DNA of 64,000 bases from assembly GCF_000764225.1 (NCBI RefSeq), contig NZ_JQED01000045.1, positions 1 to 64,000 on the forward strand, in the 5' to 3' direction. The notes below the pieces were generated by a model. It saw only the letters and a list, made by a program, of their open reading frames with translations. It was not told where the DNA came from and made no database searches. Made by a program: the position numbers and the translations under genes. Source of the DNA: Colwellia psychrerythraea (GTDB lineage Bacteria; Pseudomonadota; Gammaproteobacteria; Enterobacterales; Alteromonadaceae). Below, in pieces: positions 8,684-17,336 of the stretch (positions are counted from its first letter, which is position 1; every line of letters begins with the position of its first letter).

Positions 8684-11069
8684 CGAAATCAAAGTTATTT
8701 TAACCACTCATCTCGCATTTTATCGCCGACATCCTTGGTTAATGGCATTGTTTATTCTAGGGTTCAGCCTAGGAAGTGCTCTATTAACGGCTATTTCTGG
8801 GCTTAATCAAGAGGCTAAAACACGTTATCAGCACTCTTCTGCATTAATCAATAATCCTGTCTCACATTTAATTAAACCACTCACAGGAACACAGTATATT
8901 GATGGTAAGTTATGGATAGAGTTACGACAGCATGGTGTGTTACATGCACAACCCGTTTTACGCGGTAGATTAAAAACTGAGGAAGGCAAATCATTAGCAA
9001 TTCAAGGTGTTGACACTCTGCTATGGTTGAATAATACGCAATACAAACAAGCCAATGAAAACGATAATGATAAACCCAAGCACTTTTCTTTGTCTGCTGT
9101 GTTAGTTGACTCGCAATTTTCCGAACGAGTTTACAAAAAATCGGGTAAGCAAACCCAATTTGTCCTGCATAACCGTCAACATCAACCAAAGATAAGTTTA
9201 ATGGATGGCATTGGTTTGTGGGCTATTACCGATATTGCCCATGCGGACTACTTGTTAGATGCTAAGGGACAGCTCAGTTTTATCGAGTTATCCCATGTTA
9301 CTCAAGCGCAATTAGAGTTGATAAAGCAATTGATTGCTGAGAAAGCACAGCTTGTTGACGCGCAACAACAGTCGTTTGATGTCTTGTCACAAGCGTTCTT
9401 CTTTAATCTTACTGCACTGGCCATGCTTGGCTATATTGTCGCGGCCTTTTTGAGTTTCAACGCGATAAAACTCAGCCTGTCGGCACGAAAGAAATTGCTT
9501 AGACAAATGCAGTTATTGGGCTGCACTAAACGAAATATTCAACTTAGCCTGAGTATTGAACTGGTTATCGTCAGCCTTTGTACTGCGCTGCTAGGAACCT
9601 TAGGCGGTTACTTCATTGCTAATGGCCTGGTGCTTGATGTAAATCGCACCTTGATTGGTTTGTACCAACTCGATAAAGCGCTTGTTATTCATTGGCAATG
9701 GTCAAATGTTTTATTAGGTTTTTCGCTCAATATAGCTGCCTTAGCTGTAATACTTTTGACGCAAGCTAAAGAAGTGGCTAATAAAGGTAAAATTATGTTT
9801 TACGCCTTATTGTCGTGTACCTCAATAGGCTTAATTTGGCTTCTTAATTATGCGACGAATGAATACCAGGCATTATTACTGTGTTTTACCTTGCTTATGT
9901 TGTTTATATTGCTTGTGCCTAAAGCACTATCAGGTTTGGTGTCAGTACCTTTTACTTTGAACAATCCGTTAACTCAGTGGTTACATGGCGATTCTCGATT
10001 TCACCTAAAAGATTTGCATATTGCCATTATTGCTATTTTAGTTGCCCTTGGCAGTGCTATAGGCATGCAAATTATGGTTAAAAGCTTTAGTACCACATTA
10101 AATGCTCACCTAGAAAAACAATTGAGTGCGGATATTTATTTGCGCGCAGATAAGTTTGATCACACGTTAAGGCAAACACTGAAACATTTGCCTGAAGTTA
10201 AACAACTCAGTATCTATTTGAAAAGTGAAGGCAAGGTAAACAAAGTACCGGCAAAGCTTTCAAGTTTTGGCGATAGCTTTGATCATTATCAACAAATATC
10301 GCTTACCTCAGGTTTACCCATCAGTTCAGACAATTTTTTTGATAAGGGCTGCTTGGCAAATGAACAAAGTAAAATTAAATTTGGTTTTTCTTTAGGTGAC
10401 CTAGCAGTATTTACGCAAAATTCAACGGCGTTTACTTGTCGTATAACGGGCTTTTTTTATGATTATGGAAATCCAAGTATTTCATTGCTGACGCTAGAAA
10501 GTCGACAAAGCGCAGTAATGTTGAATACGGAATATGTCGGGTATTCAATCCAGCTCAAAACTAGCGCAAGCGTCGAAGTATTTAGTGAACGATTAATAAA
10601 CGAGTTTAATCAAGACAGTACACATATTTTACCTAACAAACGATTTAAGCTAATAGCCAATGCCTTATTTGATGATACCTTTGTTGTTACCAAAGCGCTT
10701 AATGGTTTTATTCTCGCCATTGCCTTATTAAGTCTGTGTACAAGTTTGTTAAGTTTAAGCGTTAATCAATTAAAGCAGTTAATTATATTGCGCAATTTAG
10801 GGGTGACACAGCAGCAATTATTAACCATGAAGCTGTTACAAACTGGAAGTATTGTATTGTTTACCGCCTTATTTGCTATTCCGCTGGGTTTTGCCTTAGG
10901 CTTTGCCTTATTAAAGTTTGTTATGCCTATCGCTTTTGGCTGGACCATTCATTTTAGTTTAGATTTAACCAGTTTACTTTTAATGTGCTTAACACTGGTC
11001 GGTGTCTCCGTGTTTTGTGCTTATTTACCGATACGTAAGCTCACAAATTTAGAAGCAAAGGAGCTATGA
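8667..11069 (+). CDS. FtsX-family ABC permease, fused double unit
   Basis: An 800-residue inner-membrane permease with about ten transmembrane segments: one near residues 24-45, a cluster near 245-450, and a second set near 455-475 and 670-795. Two large periplasmic regions lie between them. This is the duplicated FtsX/MacB arrangement seen in YbbP-like proteins. It pairs with the ATPase upstream (17-base overlap) and is followed four bases later by an AttH-like lipoprotein. This three-gene set is recurrent in marine gammaproteobacteria and is thought to act in the cell envelope. Its substrate is not known. Confidence 0.85.
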   Translation: MAVLTNEIKVILTTHLAFYRRHPWLMALFILGFSLGSALLTAISGLNQEAKTRYQHSSALINNPVSHLIKPLTGTQYIDGKLWIELRQHGVLHAQPVLRGRLKTEEGKSLAIQGVDTLLWLNNTQYKQANENDNDKPKHFSLSAVLVDSQFSERVYKKSGKQTQFVLHNRQHQPKISLMDGIGLWAITDIAHADYLLDAKGQLSFIELSHVTQAQLELIKQLIAEKAQLVDAQQQSFDVLSQAFFFNLTALAMLGYIVAAFLSFNAIKLSLSARKKLLRQMQLLGCTKRNIQLSLSIELVIVSLCTALLGTLGGYFIANGLVLDVNRTLIGLYQLDKALVIHWQWSNVLLGFSLNIAALAVILLTQAKEVANKGKIMFYALLSCTSIGLIWLLNYATNEYQALLLCFTLLMLFILLVPKALSGLVSVPFTLNNPLTQWLHGDSRFHLKDLHIAIIAILVALGSAIGMQIMVKSFSTTLNAHLEKQLSADIYLRADKFDHTLRQTLKHLPEVKQLSIYLKSEGKVNKVPAKLSSFGDSFDHYQQISLTSGLPISSDNFFDKGCLANEQSKIKFGFSLGDLAVFTQNSTAFTCRITGFFYDYGNPSISLLTLESRQSAVMLNTEYVGYSIQLKTSASVEVFSERLINEFNQDSTHILPNKRFKLIANALFDDTFVVTKALNGFILAIALLSLCTSLLSLSVNQLKQLIILRNLGVTQQQLLTMKLLQTGSIVLFTALFAIPLGFALGFALLKFVMPIAFGWTIHFSLDLTSLLLMCLTLVGVSVFCAYLPIRKLTNLEAKEL

Positions 11070-11076
11070 TCTCGTG

Positions 11077-12210
11077 ATGAAGCAACAAAAAGTGCAAAGG
11101 TTAATAGTCAGCCGATTCGTTTTAATGTGTTTAGCTTTTGTACTCGCTGCTTGTCAGCCTGTGGAACAAAAACAGACATCATCTACCTTGCAAATAGCCA
11201 ATGGTGAGCCAGTAATAAGAGGTACGGCATTAGTGTTTCCAAAAGATCACGGTATTCATGCTGAACAAGGCATTGAATGGTGGTATTTAACGGCAAATTT
11301 GAAAAGTGATACAGGTGAAACTTTCGGTGTGCAATGGACACTCTTTCGCACCTTAATGCCGAGTAACATTGAATCAACATGGTGGGATAACAACCTTTAT
11401 TTCGCCCACTTTGCGATGCAACACCAACAAAAGCATGCTGCCTTTGAACGCTTTTCTCGAGCTGGCCAAACTAAAGTAACTAGCGCGCCGTTTAGTGCTG
11501 CCATTGATAATTGGCAACTGAGCAGTATCACTAATGATTTTTTACCATTGAAGCTAACTGCAGCTCATGAAAATTACCAAGTCGGGTTAACACTAAGCGA
11601 CAGCCCTATGGTATTACATGGTGAAAAGGGCTATAGCCAAAAAACTGAAAGTGGCCATGCATCTTATTACTTTAGCTACCCATTTTTACAGGTAAAAGGT
11701 AGCATAACGTTTGCCGGAAAAAGCCATAACGTATCAGGAAATGCCTGGTATGACAGAGAATGGTCGGCCAGTTTACTCGATAAAAATCAACTGGGTTGGG
11801 ATTGGTTCAGCCTAGTTGATTCTGACGCTGGAGAGTCAGAGCAAAAAGGATTAATGCTGTTCTGCATTCGGGGGCTTGAACAAAAAGCCGATCAAGGTAA
11901 CCAAGATAATAATGGGCTCAGTAATGGCCACGGTTATGATTATTGTCGAGGCACTCGCATAGCGGCCGATGGAGAAGCTACGGATATTTCAACGGGTAGT
12001 ATTAAGCTGTCTGTCGTTAACAACGTGACAATAGATAATCAAGATTACCCTAGCAAATGGCAGGTTGACTTACCGAACACCCCAACCATTTTTATAGAAA
12101 GTATTACTAAGGATTCGCGTAATAAATTAACGATACCTTATTGGGAAGGCCGAGTTAAGGCCACAGGAGGCTTTATTGGTACAGGTTATGCCGAGATAAC
12201 TGGCTACTAA
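11077..12210 (+). CDS. AttH / CrtC-like lipocalin-domain lipoprotein
   Basis: A 377-residue predicted lipoprotein: the signal sequence ends in a lipobox (VLAAC). The body has features of the AttH/carotenoid 1,2-hydratase (CrtC) superfamily: GIEWWYLTANL near the start, WYDREWSAS and LGWDWFSL in the middle. Such proteins accompany FtsX-type ABC transporters and probably bind a lipid-like molecule in the periplasm. A carotenoid role is not implied. The start is ATG 11077; an adjacent GTG at 11074 is also in frame. It is the last gene of the ABC operon. Confidence 0.85.
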   Translation: MKQQKVQRLIVSRFVLMCLAFVLAACQPVEQKQTSSTLQIANGEPVIRGTALVFPKDHGIHAEQGIEWWYLTANLKSDTGETFGVQWTLFRTLMPSNIESTWWDNNLYFAHFAMQHQQKHAAFERFSRAGQTKVTSAPFSAAIDNWQLSSITNDFLPLKLTAAHENYQVGLTLSDSPMVLHGEKGYSQKTESGHASYYFSYPFLQVKGSITFAGKSHNVSGNAWYDREWSASLLDKNQLGWDWFSLVDSDAGESEQKGLMLFCIRGLEQKADQGNQDNNGLSNGHGYDYCRGTRIAADGEATDISTGSIKLSVVNNVTIDNQDYPSKWQVDLPNTPTIFIESITKDSRNKLTIPYWEGRVKATGGFIGTGYAEITGY

Positions 12211-12271
12211 ATAACGGGCTAAAAAATAACAAATATTTGAAATAGCCTCAGGGCAATATTAACATCGATCG

Positions 12272-12314
12272 TAAAGCCGATACTTTTAGTCTTTCCTGTG
12301 ATGTTTCGGCTTTA
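12272..12314. terminator. Possible terminator between convergent genes
   Basis: TAAAGCCGA at 12272-12280 pairs perfectly with TCGGCTTTA at 12306-12314, but the loop is 25 bases. It lies between the ends of the ABC operon and the convergent gene at 12326, so it could serve both strands. Confidence 0.4.
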
Positions 12315-12325
12315 ATTTAGATGAG

Positions 12326-13210
12326 CTAAGCAACGGGACCTACCGGCGAATTAGCTGGGGCAAATACTGCATTGCTTTGGTTTTTCCTAGGTTTTAATAG
12401 ACGTACCTCTTTCCAAAATTTAACTAACACTGTTTGTATTCCTGCACCGCTGTAGCCTGATGGTTGCAGCAAGATTTCTTCAGAGACATCTGCGCTTAGC
12501 GCACCTGCTTGAGGGACCATGGAAGTATTAAAATAGTAATCATCATCGTCAGTCGCATCTGCATCCCATACATGATAATGAATTCGTGGAGCATTAGTAT
12601 TAGCATCTTCATCGCCAAGATCGAAAATATGCTCAAGCTGACTACCATTTAACTTGAATCCGTTAGCCGGTAAAAAACTGACATCATTAGCCCAATTAAT
12701 AAGAGTGTCACCGCCCACTTTCATGCGAATGTTCAACTCAGTAACTGACTCCCAAAATGGTTCAAGATCGTCATTCAGAATAACCCGTGAGGCATAATGG
12801 TTCACTTTGTATTTCGGCGCAATATTCACCCATTGTTGGCGGAAGTCTACATTACCGTTAAATTCATCCACCCGCGCAATGACTAACCTTGGAAAGGGCT
12901 CCACTTCTTCTGGAAGATCGTATTCATGCTCAAATTGATACGTGCCTGGTTCAAGAGGGTTGTCACCGAGTGACAGTTGGTCAATCACCAAAAAGCCTGG
13001 CAACAGACGTAGTGTGTCGGCCTGCCCATCTCCCCAATCAATACGAATAAGCCGTGTGGGGGCATCGACCACAATGGTCGCGCACGCTATGATACTGTCG
13101 GTCGTGACGGAAAAGTCAATTATTCTAGGGATTGATGTCGGTTGTTTTATTGGATCCAAAGCAACCAGATTTGGGGCAATAGCAATGGGTTCGCAAAGAG
13201 ATTTTTTCAT
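12326..13210 (-). CDS. Uncharacterised protein with a PKD-like segment
   Basis: A 294-residue protein of unknown function. The start is taken at MKKSLCEP (13210); an in-frame ATG 14 codons upstream is less natural. Near residues 55-75 the sequence IRIDWGDGQ resembles the WGDG turn of PKD/immunoglobulin-like folds, and the whole is beta-rich and acidic. No clear signal peptide and no catalytic motif were seen. It stands alone, convergent with the ABC operon. A glycan- or surface-binding role would be a guess. Confidence 0.6.
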   Translation of the reverse strand: MKKSLCEPIAIAPNLVALDPIKQPTSIPRIIDFSVTTDSIIACATIVVDAPTRLIRIDWGDGQADTLRLLPGFLVIDQLSLGDNPLEPGTYQFEHEYDLPEEVEPFPRLVIARVDEFNGNVDFRQQWVNIAPKYKVNHYASRVILNDDLEPFWESVTELNIRMKVGGDTLINWANDVSFLPANGFKLNGSQLEHIFDLGDEDANTNAPRIHYHVWDADATDDDDYYFNTSMVPQAGALSADVSEEILLQPSGYSGAGIQTVLVKFWKEVRLLKPRKNQSNAVFAPANSPVGPVA

Positions 13211-13252
13211 GTGAATTCCATTTAATAATGTTGTATATGAAATATAGAACAC

Positions 13253-13636
13253 ATACCTAATTTATCAACTAGATATGATTGTGGGGTTTAAAGCTATTTA
13301 GCTGAACGAAAGAACGGCGCTATGTAGGAGATATAGGACTTTAAAGGTTCTTTTTATAGCTTTATTCGGAAAAGCTAAAAGTGCAATAAGCAAATAAATC
13401 TTGCCAGCGACTGGTAAAGCGAAATAAACAAACTAAGTAAATTTCACTGCTGATATCGGCTTCGAGCGGATGTTAGCCACAAGTACTCTCGAATGTTATC
13501 TATGCATACAGAGTACTATAAATTTTATGGCGATAAGTGCCCTATTGCTCCATATTTGATCGTTAGGGTTTGTGGTTTTTTCAGTATACGCAAACCGTGA
13601 ACTATACTTAATTAAAATGGAATGGGAGTTCAGTTA
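13253..13636. other. Intergenic region before ppa
   Basis: No gene is seen. It carries a degenerate hairpin at about 13527-13555 (TATGGCG...TCCATA) that resembles the stronger hairpin at 29473-29501. Sequence just upstream of ppa provides GGGAG at 13624-13628 as the ribosome binding site. Confidence 0.5.
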
Positions 13637-14167
13637 ATGAGCCTAAGCGACGTACCAGCTGGGATATCTATACCCGATGATTTTAATGTAATTATCGAAA
13701 TCCCTGCCAATGCTGATCCAATAAAGTATGAGATAGACAAAGACAGCGGTGCTATTTTTGTTGACCGCTTCATTGCTGCGCCCATGTTTTATCCCTGCAA
13801 TTATGGCTATGTAAATAATACGCTATCACTTGACGGTGACCCGTTCGATGTCCTAGTACAGACTCCCTATCCGCTAATGACTGGTAGCGTTATTCGTTGT
13901 CGTCCTGTGGGCATATTGAAAATGACCGATGAGTCTGGTGAAGATGCAAAAATAATCGCTTTTCCACACAGTAGTCTGAGTTGCGAATATGACAAAATTG
14001 AAAATATTGGTGATATTCCTAACTTATTAAAAGCGCAAATAGTGTCATTTTTTCAGCATTATAAAAGTCTTGAACATGGAAAGTGGGTCAAAATAGATCG
14101 TTGGGGTGATATTGATGAGGCAAGAACAGAGATCTTATCCAGCGTTGAACGAGCTAAATTAAAATAG
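13637..14167 (+). CDS. ppa: Inorganic pyrophosphatase, family I
   Basis: Hydrolyses pyrophosphate to phosphate in the cytoplasm, driving nucleic acid and protein synthesis. The family I signature DGDPFDVLV is present with the expected metal-binding aspartates, preceded by the conserved opening FNVIIEIPANADPIKYE and DKDSGAIFVDRF. The start at 13637 gives MSLSDVPAG, matching the family, with GGAG eight bases upstream. An in-frame ATG at 13622 overlaps that ribosome binding site and is unlikely. The next gene follows 19 bases later and is probably co-transcribed. Confidence 0.95.
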   Translation: MSLSDVPAGISIPDDFNVIIEIPANADPIKYEIDKDSGAIFVDRFIAAPMFYPCNYGYVNNTLSLDGDPFDVLVQTPYPLMTGSVIRCRPVGILKMTDESGEDAKIIAFPHSSLSCEYDKIENIGDIPNLLKAQIVSFFQHYKSLEHGKWVKIDRWGDIDEARTEILSSVERAKLK

Positions 14168-14186
14168 CAAGTCCGAGGGCTACGAT

Positions 14187-14558
14187 ATGGAGACTAATCG
14201 AGTTAGCATCACAGTGTTTTATGATGGAGCCTGCCCTAAATGTGTAAAAGATAGGCGCTTTTATGAACGTTTAGCTGGGCAAGGCGGTAAACAAATCAGA
14301 TGGTTCGACATTACTGGTCAAGATGAACATTTAAAAGGTCTATCTATCGATCCAGTCAAGGCGCTTTCTGAACTTCACCTCCAGCTTTCCGATGGTAAAA
14401 TTTTATATGAATTAGATGCATACATCGTCTTAATGGACCGAGTGTGGTTACTAAAAGTACTAGCTTGGCTCATTTCTCTGCCAGTAATTCGTCCCTATTT
14501 GGCAAAACTTTATCACCATAGAGTACAGAAACGATTAAAAGCATCTGGACGAATATAG
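14187..14558 (+). CDS. DCC-family thiol-disulfide oxidoreductase-like protein (DUF393)
   Basis: A 123-residue protein of the DCC (DUF393) family. The defining motif is at the start: VFYDGACPKCVKDRRFY, with a CxxC pair after YDG. Hydrophobic C-terminal segments (VWLLKVLAWLISLPVIRPYL) are usual. The family resembles thioredoxin-like redox proteins but its substrates are not established. It follows ppa by 19 bases and ends three bases from the convergent MFS gene. Confidence 0.85.
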   Translation: METNRVSITVFYDGACPKCVKDRRFYERLAGQGGKQIRWFDITGQDEHLKGLSIDPVKALSELHLQLSDGKILYELDAYIVLMDRVWLLKVLAWLISLPVIRPYLAKLYHHRVQKRLKASGRI

Positions 14559-14561
14559 CCA

Positions 14562-15899
14562 CTATTTACTTTGGTTTAAGTGTATCCCCTGCTTTTCCGC
14601 TTTATATTCTGAATGCATAAATGCCCAAACAGATATGATGCCAACGGCAGAAATCAAGATAAGCATATTCATAAAACTAGACCAACCACCTGCGCTATCT
14701 GCCAGTCTTCCCCCTATGAAGGCAAATGCTGCACTGGCGGCAAAGCCAAAGGCATCTATTAAACACACCAAGGTCGCACTATGAGGGCCGCCATATTCAA
14801 TGGAAAATATCGACATGGGCAAGTAATAGGCCGGGGAAATTGAAAAAGCGAACAAAAAAATTGCGCCCAGTGCAATTGGGTAATTCAATTCAACGCTAAA
14901 ATTAAACAAAGGTAAATACTGCAAAGTAAGCACGCTCAATAAACTAAGGATCAGCGCTATGGTTAATACTGTCCTGATCCCTCGTTTTGAAAAGCGGTCG
15001 TAAAATGCAATTGAAGCCAAAAGCCCTGCCAAAGAACCAACGGGAAAGACAGTAGAGGCCATTGCAGCCTGTGATGGCGTGAGTTGATAGCTTTCCATAA
15101 GATAAACCGCAACAAAGTCCAAAAAGGCCATCATGCAAGTGAGTACCATCAACATGATAACCACTAGCCAAACCCTAGGGCTTTTTGCAAATGCTACCAA
15201 CCCATCAAACGTGCCGGTTCCTTTGAGTGGGTGATTATATTTGTTATACAGCGCTTGTTTTGATGCATTAACCAGCTCAGTGTTTTCTGTATTGTTTTCA
15301 TCCTCTTTAAAGAAATTAGGGGGTGCAGGTGTTTCTTTTAAGTAAAAATAGCAGCCGACAAAAATGACCAACGCAAAAATAGCTGCGATGAACGCTACTA
15401 TTCGCCAATGCATGAAGCTCATCAGCCAACCAAAAAACAAGGTAGCCAACACCACACTTAACCTCGAACTGGTAGCAAGAATACTCCATACCTGCCCATA
15501 ATGTTGAGGGTGATACCACTCACCAATCAGCTTAGTCATACCTGGCCAGCCCGAAGACTTGCTGCAATAAAGTAGAAATGAAAAGCTGGTAAAAGCGATT
15601 ACATTGGGCGAAAGCCCAAAGGCAATGATAAATATCGCGGTAAAAAAAATGCCAGTTAATAAAGTGAAACGTCCGCCAAACTTATCGGCAAGAGGACCCC
15701 AAATGATTTTTCCAACCAGCGCACCTAGGGTGCCATAAGCCGCAAAGTCACCAACATTTGTTTTTGTTAACTCCAAGGTCTCATCTGCAAGCATGGCAGG
15801 ACTGAGAATAGTGACCATTTGACGACAAATCATCATGGCGGCATACCCCAGATACATGGAAATAATGATAGTCATTTGCTGCGGAGGGCGATTAGGCAT
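14562..15899 (-). CDS. Major facilitator superfamily transporter
   Basis: A 445-residue inner-membrane transporter with about twelve hydrophobic segments in two halves, divided by a charged loop near residues 190-225. The loop after the second segment reads GPLADKFGGRFTLL, a typical MFS motif A. The general shape resembles organophosphate/anion MFS families, but the substrate cannot be told. The upstream gene overlaps the start by eight bases. Confidence 0.8.
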   Translation of the reverse strand: MPNRPPQQMTIIISMYLGYAAMMICRQMVTILSPAMLADETLELTKTNVGDFAAYGTLGALVGKIIWGPLADKFGGRFTLLTGIFFTAIFIIAFGLSPNVIAFTSFSFLLYCSKSSGWPGMTKLIGEWYHPQHYGQVWSILATSSRLSVVLATLFFGWLMSFMHWRIVAFIAAIFALVIFVGCYFYLKETPAPPNFFKEDENNTENTELVNASKQALYNKYNHPLKGTGTFDGLVAFAKSPRVWLVVIMLMVLTCMMAFLDFVAVYLMESYQLTPSQAAMASTVFPVGSLAGLLASIAFYDRFSKRGIRTVLTIALILSLLSVLTLQYLPLFNFSVELNYPIALGAIFLFAFSISPAYYLPMSIFSIEYGGPHSATLVCLIDAFGFAASAAFAFIGGRLADSAGGWSSFMNMLILISAVGIISVWAFMHSEYKAEKQGIHLNQSK

Positions 15900-16383
15900 T
15901 ATTATCTGGAACCTGAAATACTTTTTGTGCGGTATGCTTTGATTTCTTTGAATCTGTGTAGGAGAAGCCTGCCACCACTCGGATTACTGAATGTCGCTTA
16001 TCAATTGATATAACTTTTGTTATGACCTGATTCACGTTTGGTCGTACCCAAAAATACCAACCTATCGGCACTACTGAACTGCGTTCAAATATTTTGTCTT
16101 TGAAGATAACATTTTGGTTTTTTTCGTTACAAATAATTCGACTATCATCCATCAATCCGTGAACAGATAACTCTAGATGCTTAATTATATGCTGGACGAA
16201 GCCCCTATTCTTAAATACAAATCTTATCTCGGCAATTACGTTATCACTATCACTGTTAGATCGAAAAAACTCACAATCTACGTAAAACTCCACTCTAGGC
16301 TTAAATTTTTGAGTCCAATAAAACCAGATAGCGGCCGATAGTAAACCTAATAAGGTAATTATTTCCTTAATTGAGAGTTCCAT
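15892..16383 (-). CDS. Uncharacterised protein with one N-terminal membrane segment
   Basis: A 163-residue protein of unknown function. Residues about 7-24 form a membrane anchor (ITLLGLLSAAIWFYWTQ). The rest is a hydrophilic beta-rich domain of about 130 residues with no motif I recognise. It overlaps the downstream MFS gene by eight bases, indicating an operon. Confidence 0.65.
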   Translation of the reverse strand: MELSIKEIITLLGLLSAAIWFYWTQKFKPRVEFYVDCEFFRSNSDSDNVIAEIRFVFKNRGFVQHIIKHLELSVHGLMDDSRIICNEKNQNVIFKDKIFERSSVVPIGWYFWVRPNVNQVITKVISIDKRHSVIRVVAGFSYTDSKKSKHTAQKVFQVPDNNA

Positions 16384-16486
16384 GATGCCTTCCTATGCCT
16401 AAAGCCTTGCTCAGCGGCAGCTTAAAGTGACCTGTTTTTACGTTAGAAAAACAGTGGTGCTTTAAACTGTCTACAGGCGCTAATGG

Positions 16487-16858
16487 TTAGGCTTTATCTA
16501 TAGCCCAAATTCCAGCACCACGTGAGGCGATAAGCAAAAAACCAAAACAAAACATTATTGCCAGTTCTCCTCCGTTTGCAATTGGGAAGAATTCTTTTGA
16601 ACCATGCGCCATCCAGTAAGCTGCAGCCATAGTACCGCTAGCAATGAATGCTGCTGGGCGCGTAAACAAACCAACCATAATAAGAATACCTGCGACTAAT
16701 TCAATTGCACCCGCCGTATATAACATAGGGTTGAGTGGCCAAGGGAATTCTACGGGGAAGTTGAAAAACTTTTGTGTGCCATGCCATAAAAATAAAAATC
16801 CAATGACTATCCTGAAAAGGGCATATATTTGCTCTTGAAAACTGTCTAGAAATTTCAT
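16487..16858 (-). CDS. DoxX-family membrane protein
   Basis: A 123-residue four-helix membrane protein of the DoxX/DoxD superfamily. The typical opening is present: LFRIVIGFLFLWHGTQKFF, then GAIELVAGILIMVGLFTRPAAF and AYWMAHGSKEFFP. Members are redox-associated membrane proteins of poorly defined role. It stands alone, with GGAG upstream of the ATG. Confidence 0.85.
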   Translation of the reverse strand: MKFLDSFQEQIYALFRIVIGFLFLWHGTQKFFNFPVEFPWPLNPMLYTAGAIELVAGILIMVGLFTRPAAFIASGTMAAAYWMAHGSKEFFPIANGGELAIMFCFGFLLIASRGAGIWAIDKA

Positions 16859-17107
16859 GTCGTTTCTCCGCTATGATTCATGCGTTTTAATTTATCATTA
16901 CTGAACTAAGGCAAACCTAACCTGACCAGTCCATTACCTATATCTTTACACTAGGTTAGCCAGAAAATTTTCGCCACTTTTATTTGTGACGCGCAAAATG
17001 AAACTCTTTACATGACGTAAAATGCAGAAAGCTTTGGTGTTTTATAAGCCAAATCAGCACAAAGTTTTTTACAGTTCTAGCGTAACTCATAGTGCAAAAT
17101 TTCAATG

Positions 17108-17137
17108 TTGACAAATACAAAAATTTGTTTGCATAAT
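17108..17137 (+). promoter_or_regulatory. Sigma-70 promoter for the tryptophanase leader region
   Basis: TTGACA at 17108-17113 and CATAAT at 17132-17137, separated by 18 bases, is a near-consensus promoter. The expected start of transcription is close to 17144, right at the leader ATG, so the leader may be leaderless or read from another promoter. A TGTGA half-site at about 16986 could bind CRP, which activates tna genes in enteric bacteria. Confidence 0.55.
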
Positions 17138-17144
17138 TAATTTT

Positions 17145-17234
17145 ATGGAAAAAAATAAACTGCATAATCACAAACTTTCTGGCAAATGGTATAACCAAGA
17201 TTTTCGCTTGGCTTATGCTCGTTTCTGTTACTAA
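17145..17234 (+). CDS. TnaC-like leader peptide (29 codons)
   Basis: A short frame, MEKNKLHNHKLSGKWYNQD followed by FRLAYARFCY, ending 102 bases before tryptophanase. The known TnaC peptide has KWFNID with essential Trp12 and Asp16, and Arg-Pro at 23-24. Here Trp15 and Asp19 have the same four-residue spacing within KWYNQD, and an Arg (26) lies at the matching distance, but Phe27 replaces the proline and two codons follow it. A C/T-rich stretch (CTCCCCTCTTT) after the stop could be a Rho loading site. The inferred role is tryptophan-induced ribosome stalling that prevents early termination. No good Shine-Dalgarno is seen. Confidence 0.6.
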   Translation: MEKNKLHNHKLSGKWYNQDFRLAYARFCY

Positions 17235-17336
17235 TCTCCCCTCTTTAGTTGAATTCAAAATTATTGTCTATGCTGACATTAAGGCAGTGTAGAGAGTAAT
17301 ACCTATTTCCCTATACAAAATAATGTAGAGAATATA

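Noticed and set aside
16980..17258. 92-codon minus-strand frame overlapping the tryptophanase leader
   Set aside because: Low-complexity composition, no Shine-Dalgarno, and it lies antisense to the leader region and promoter.
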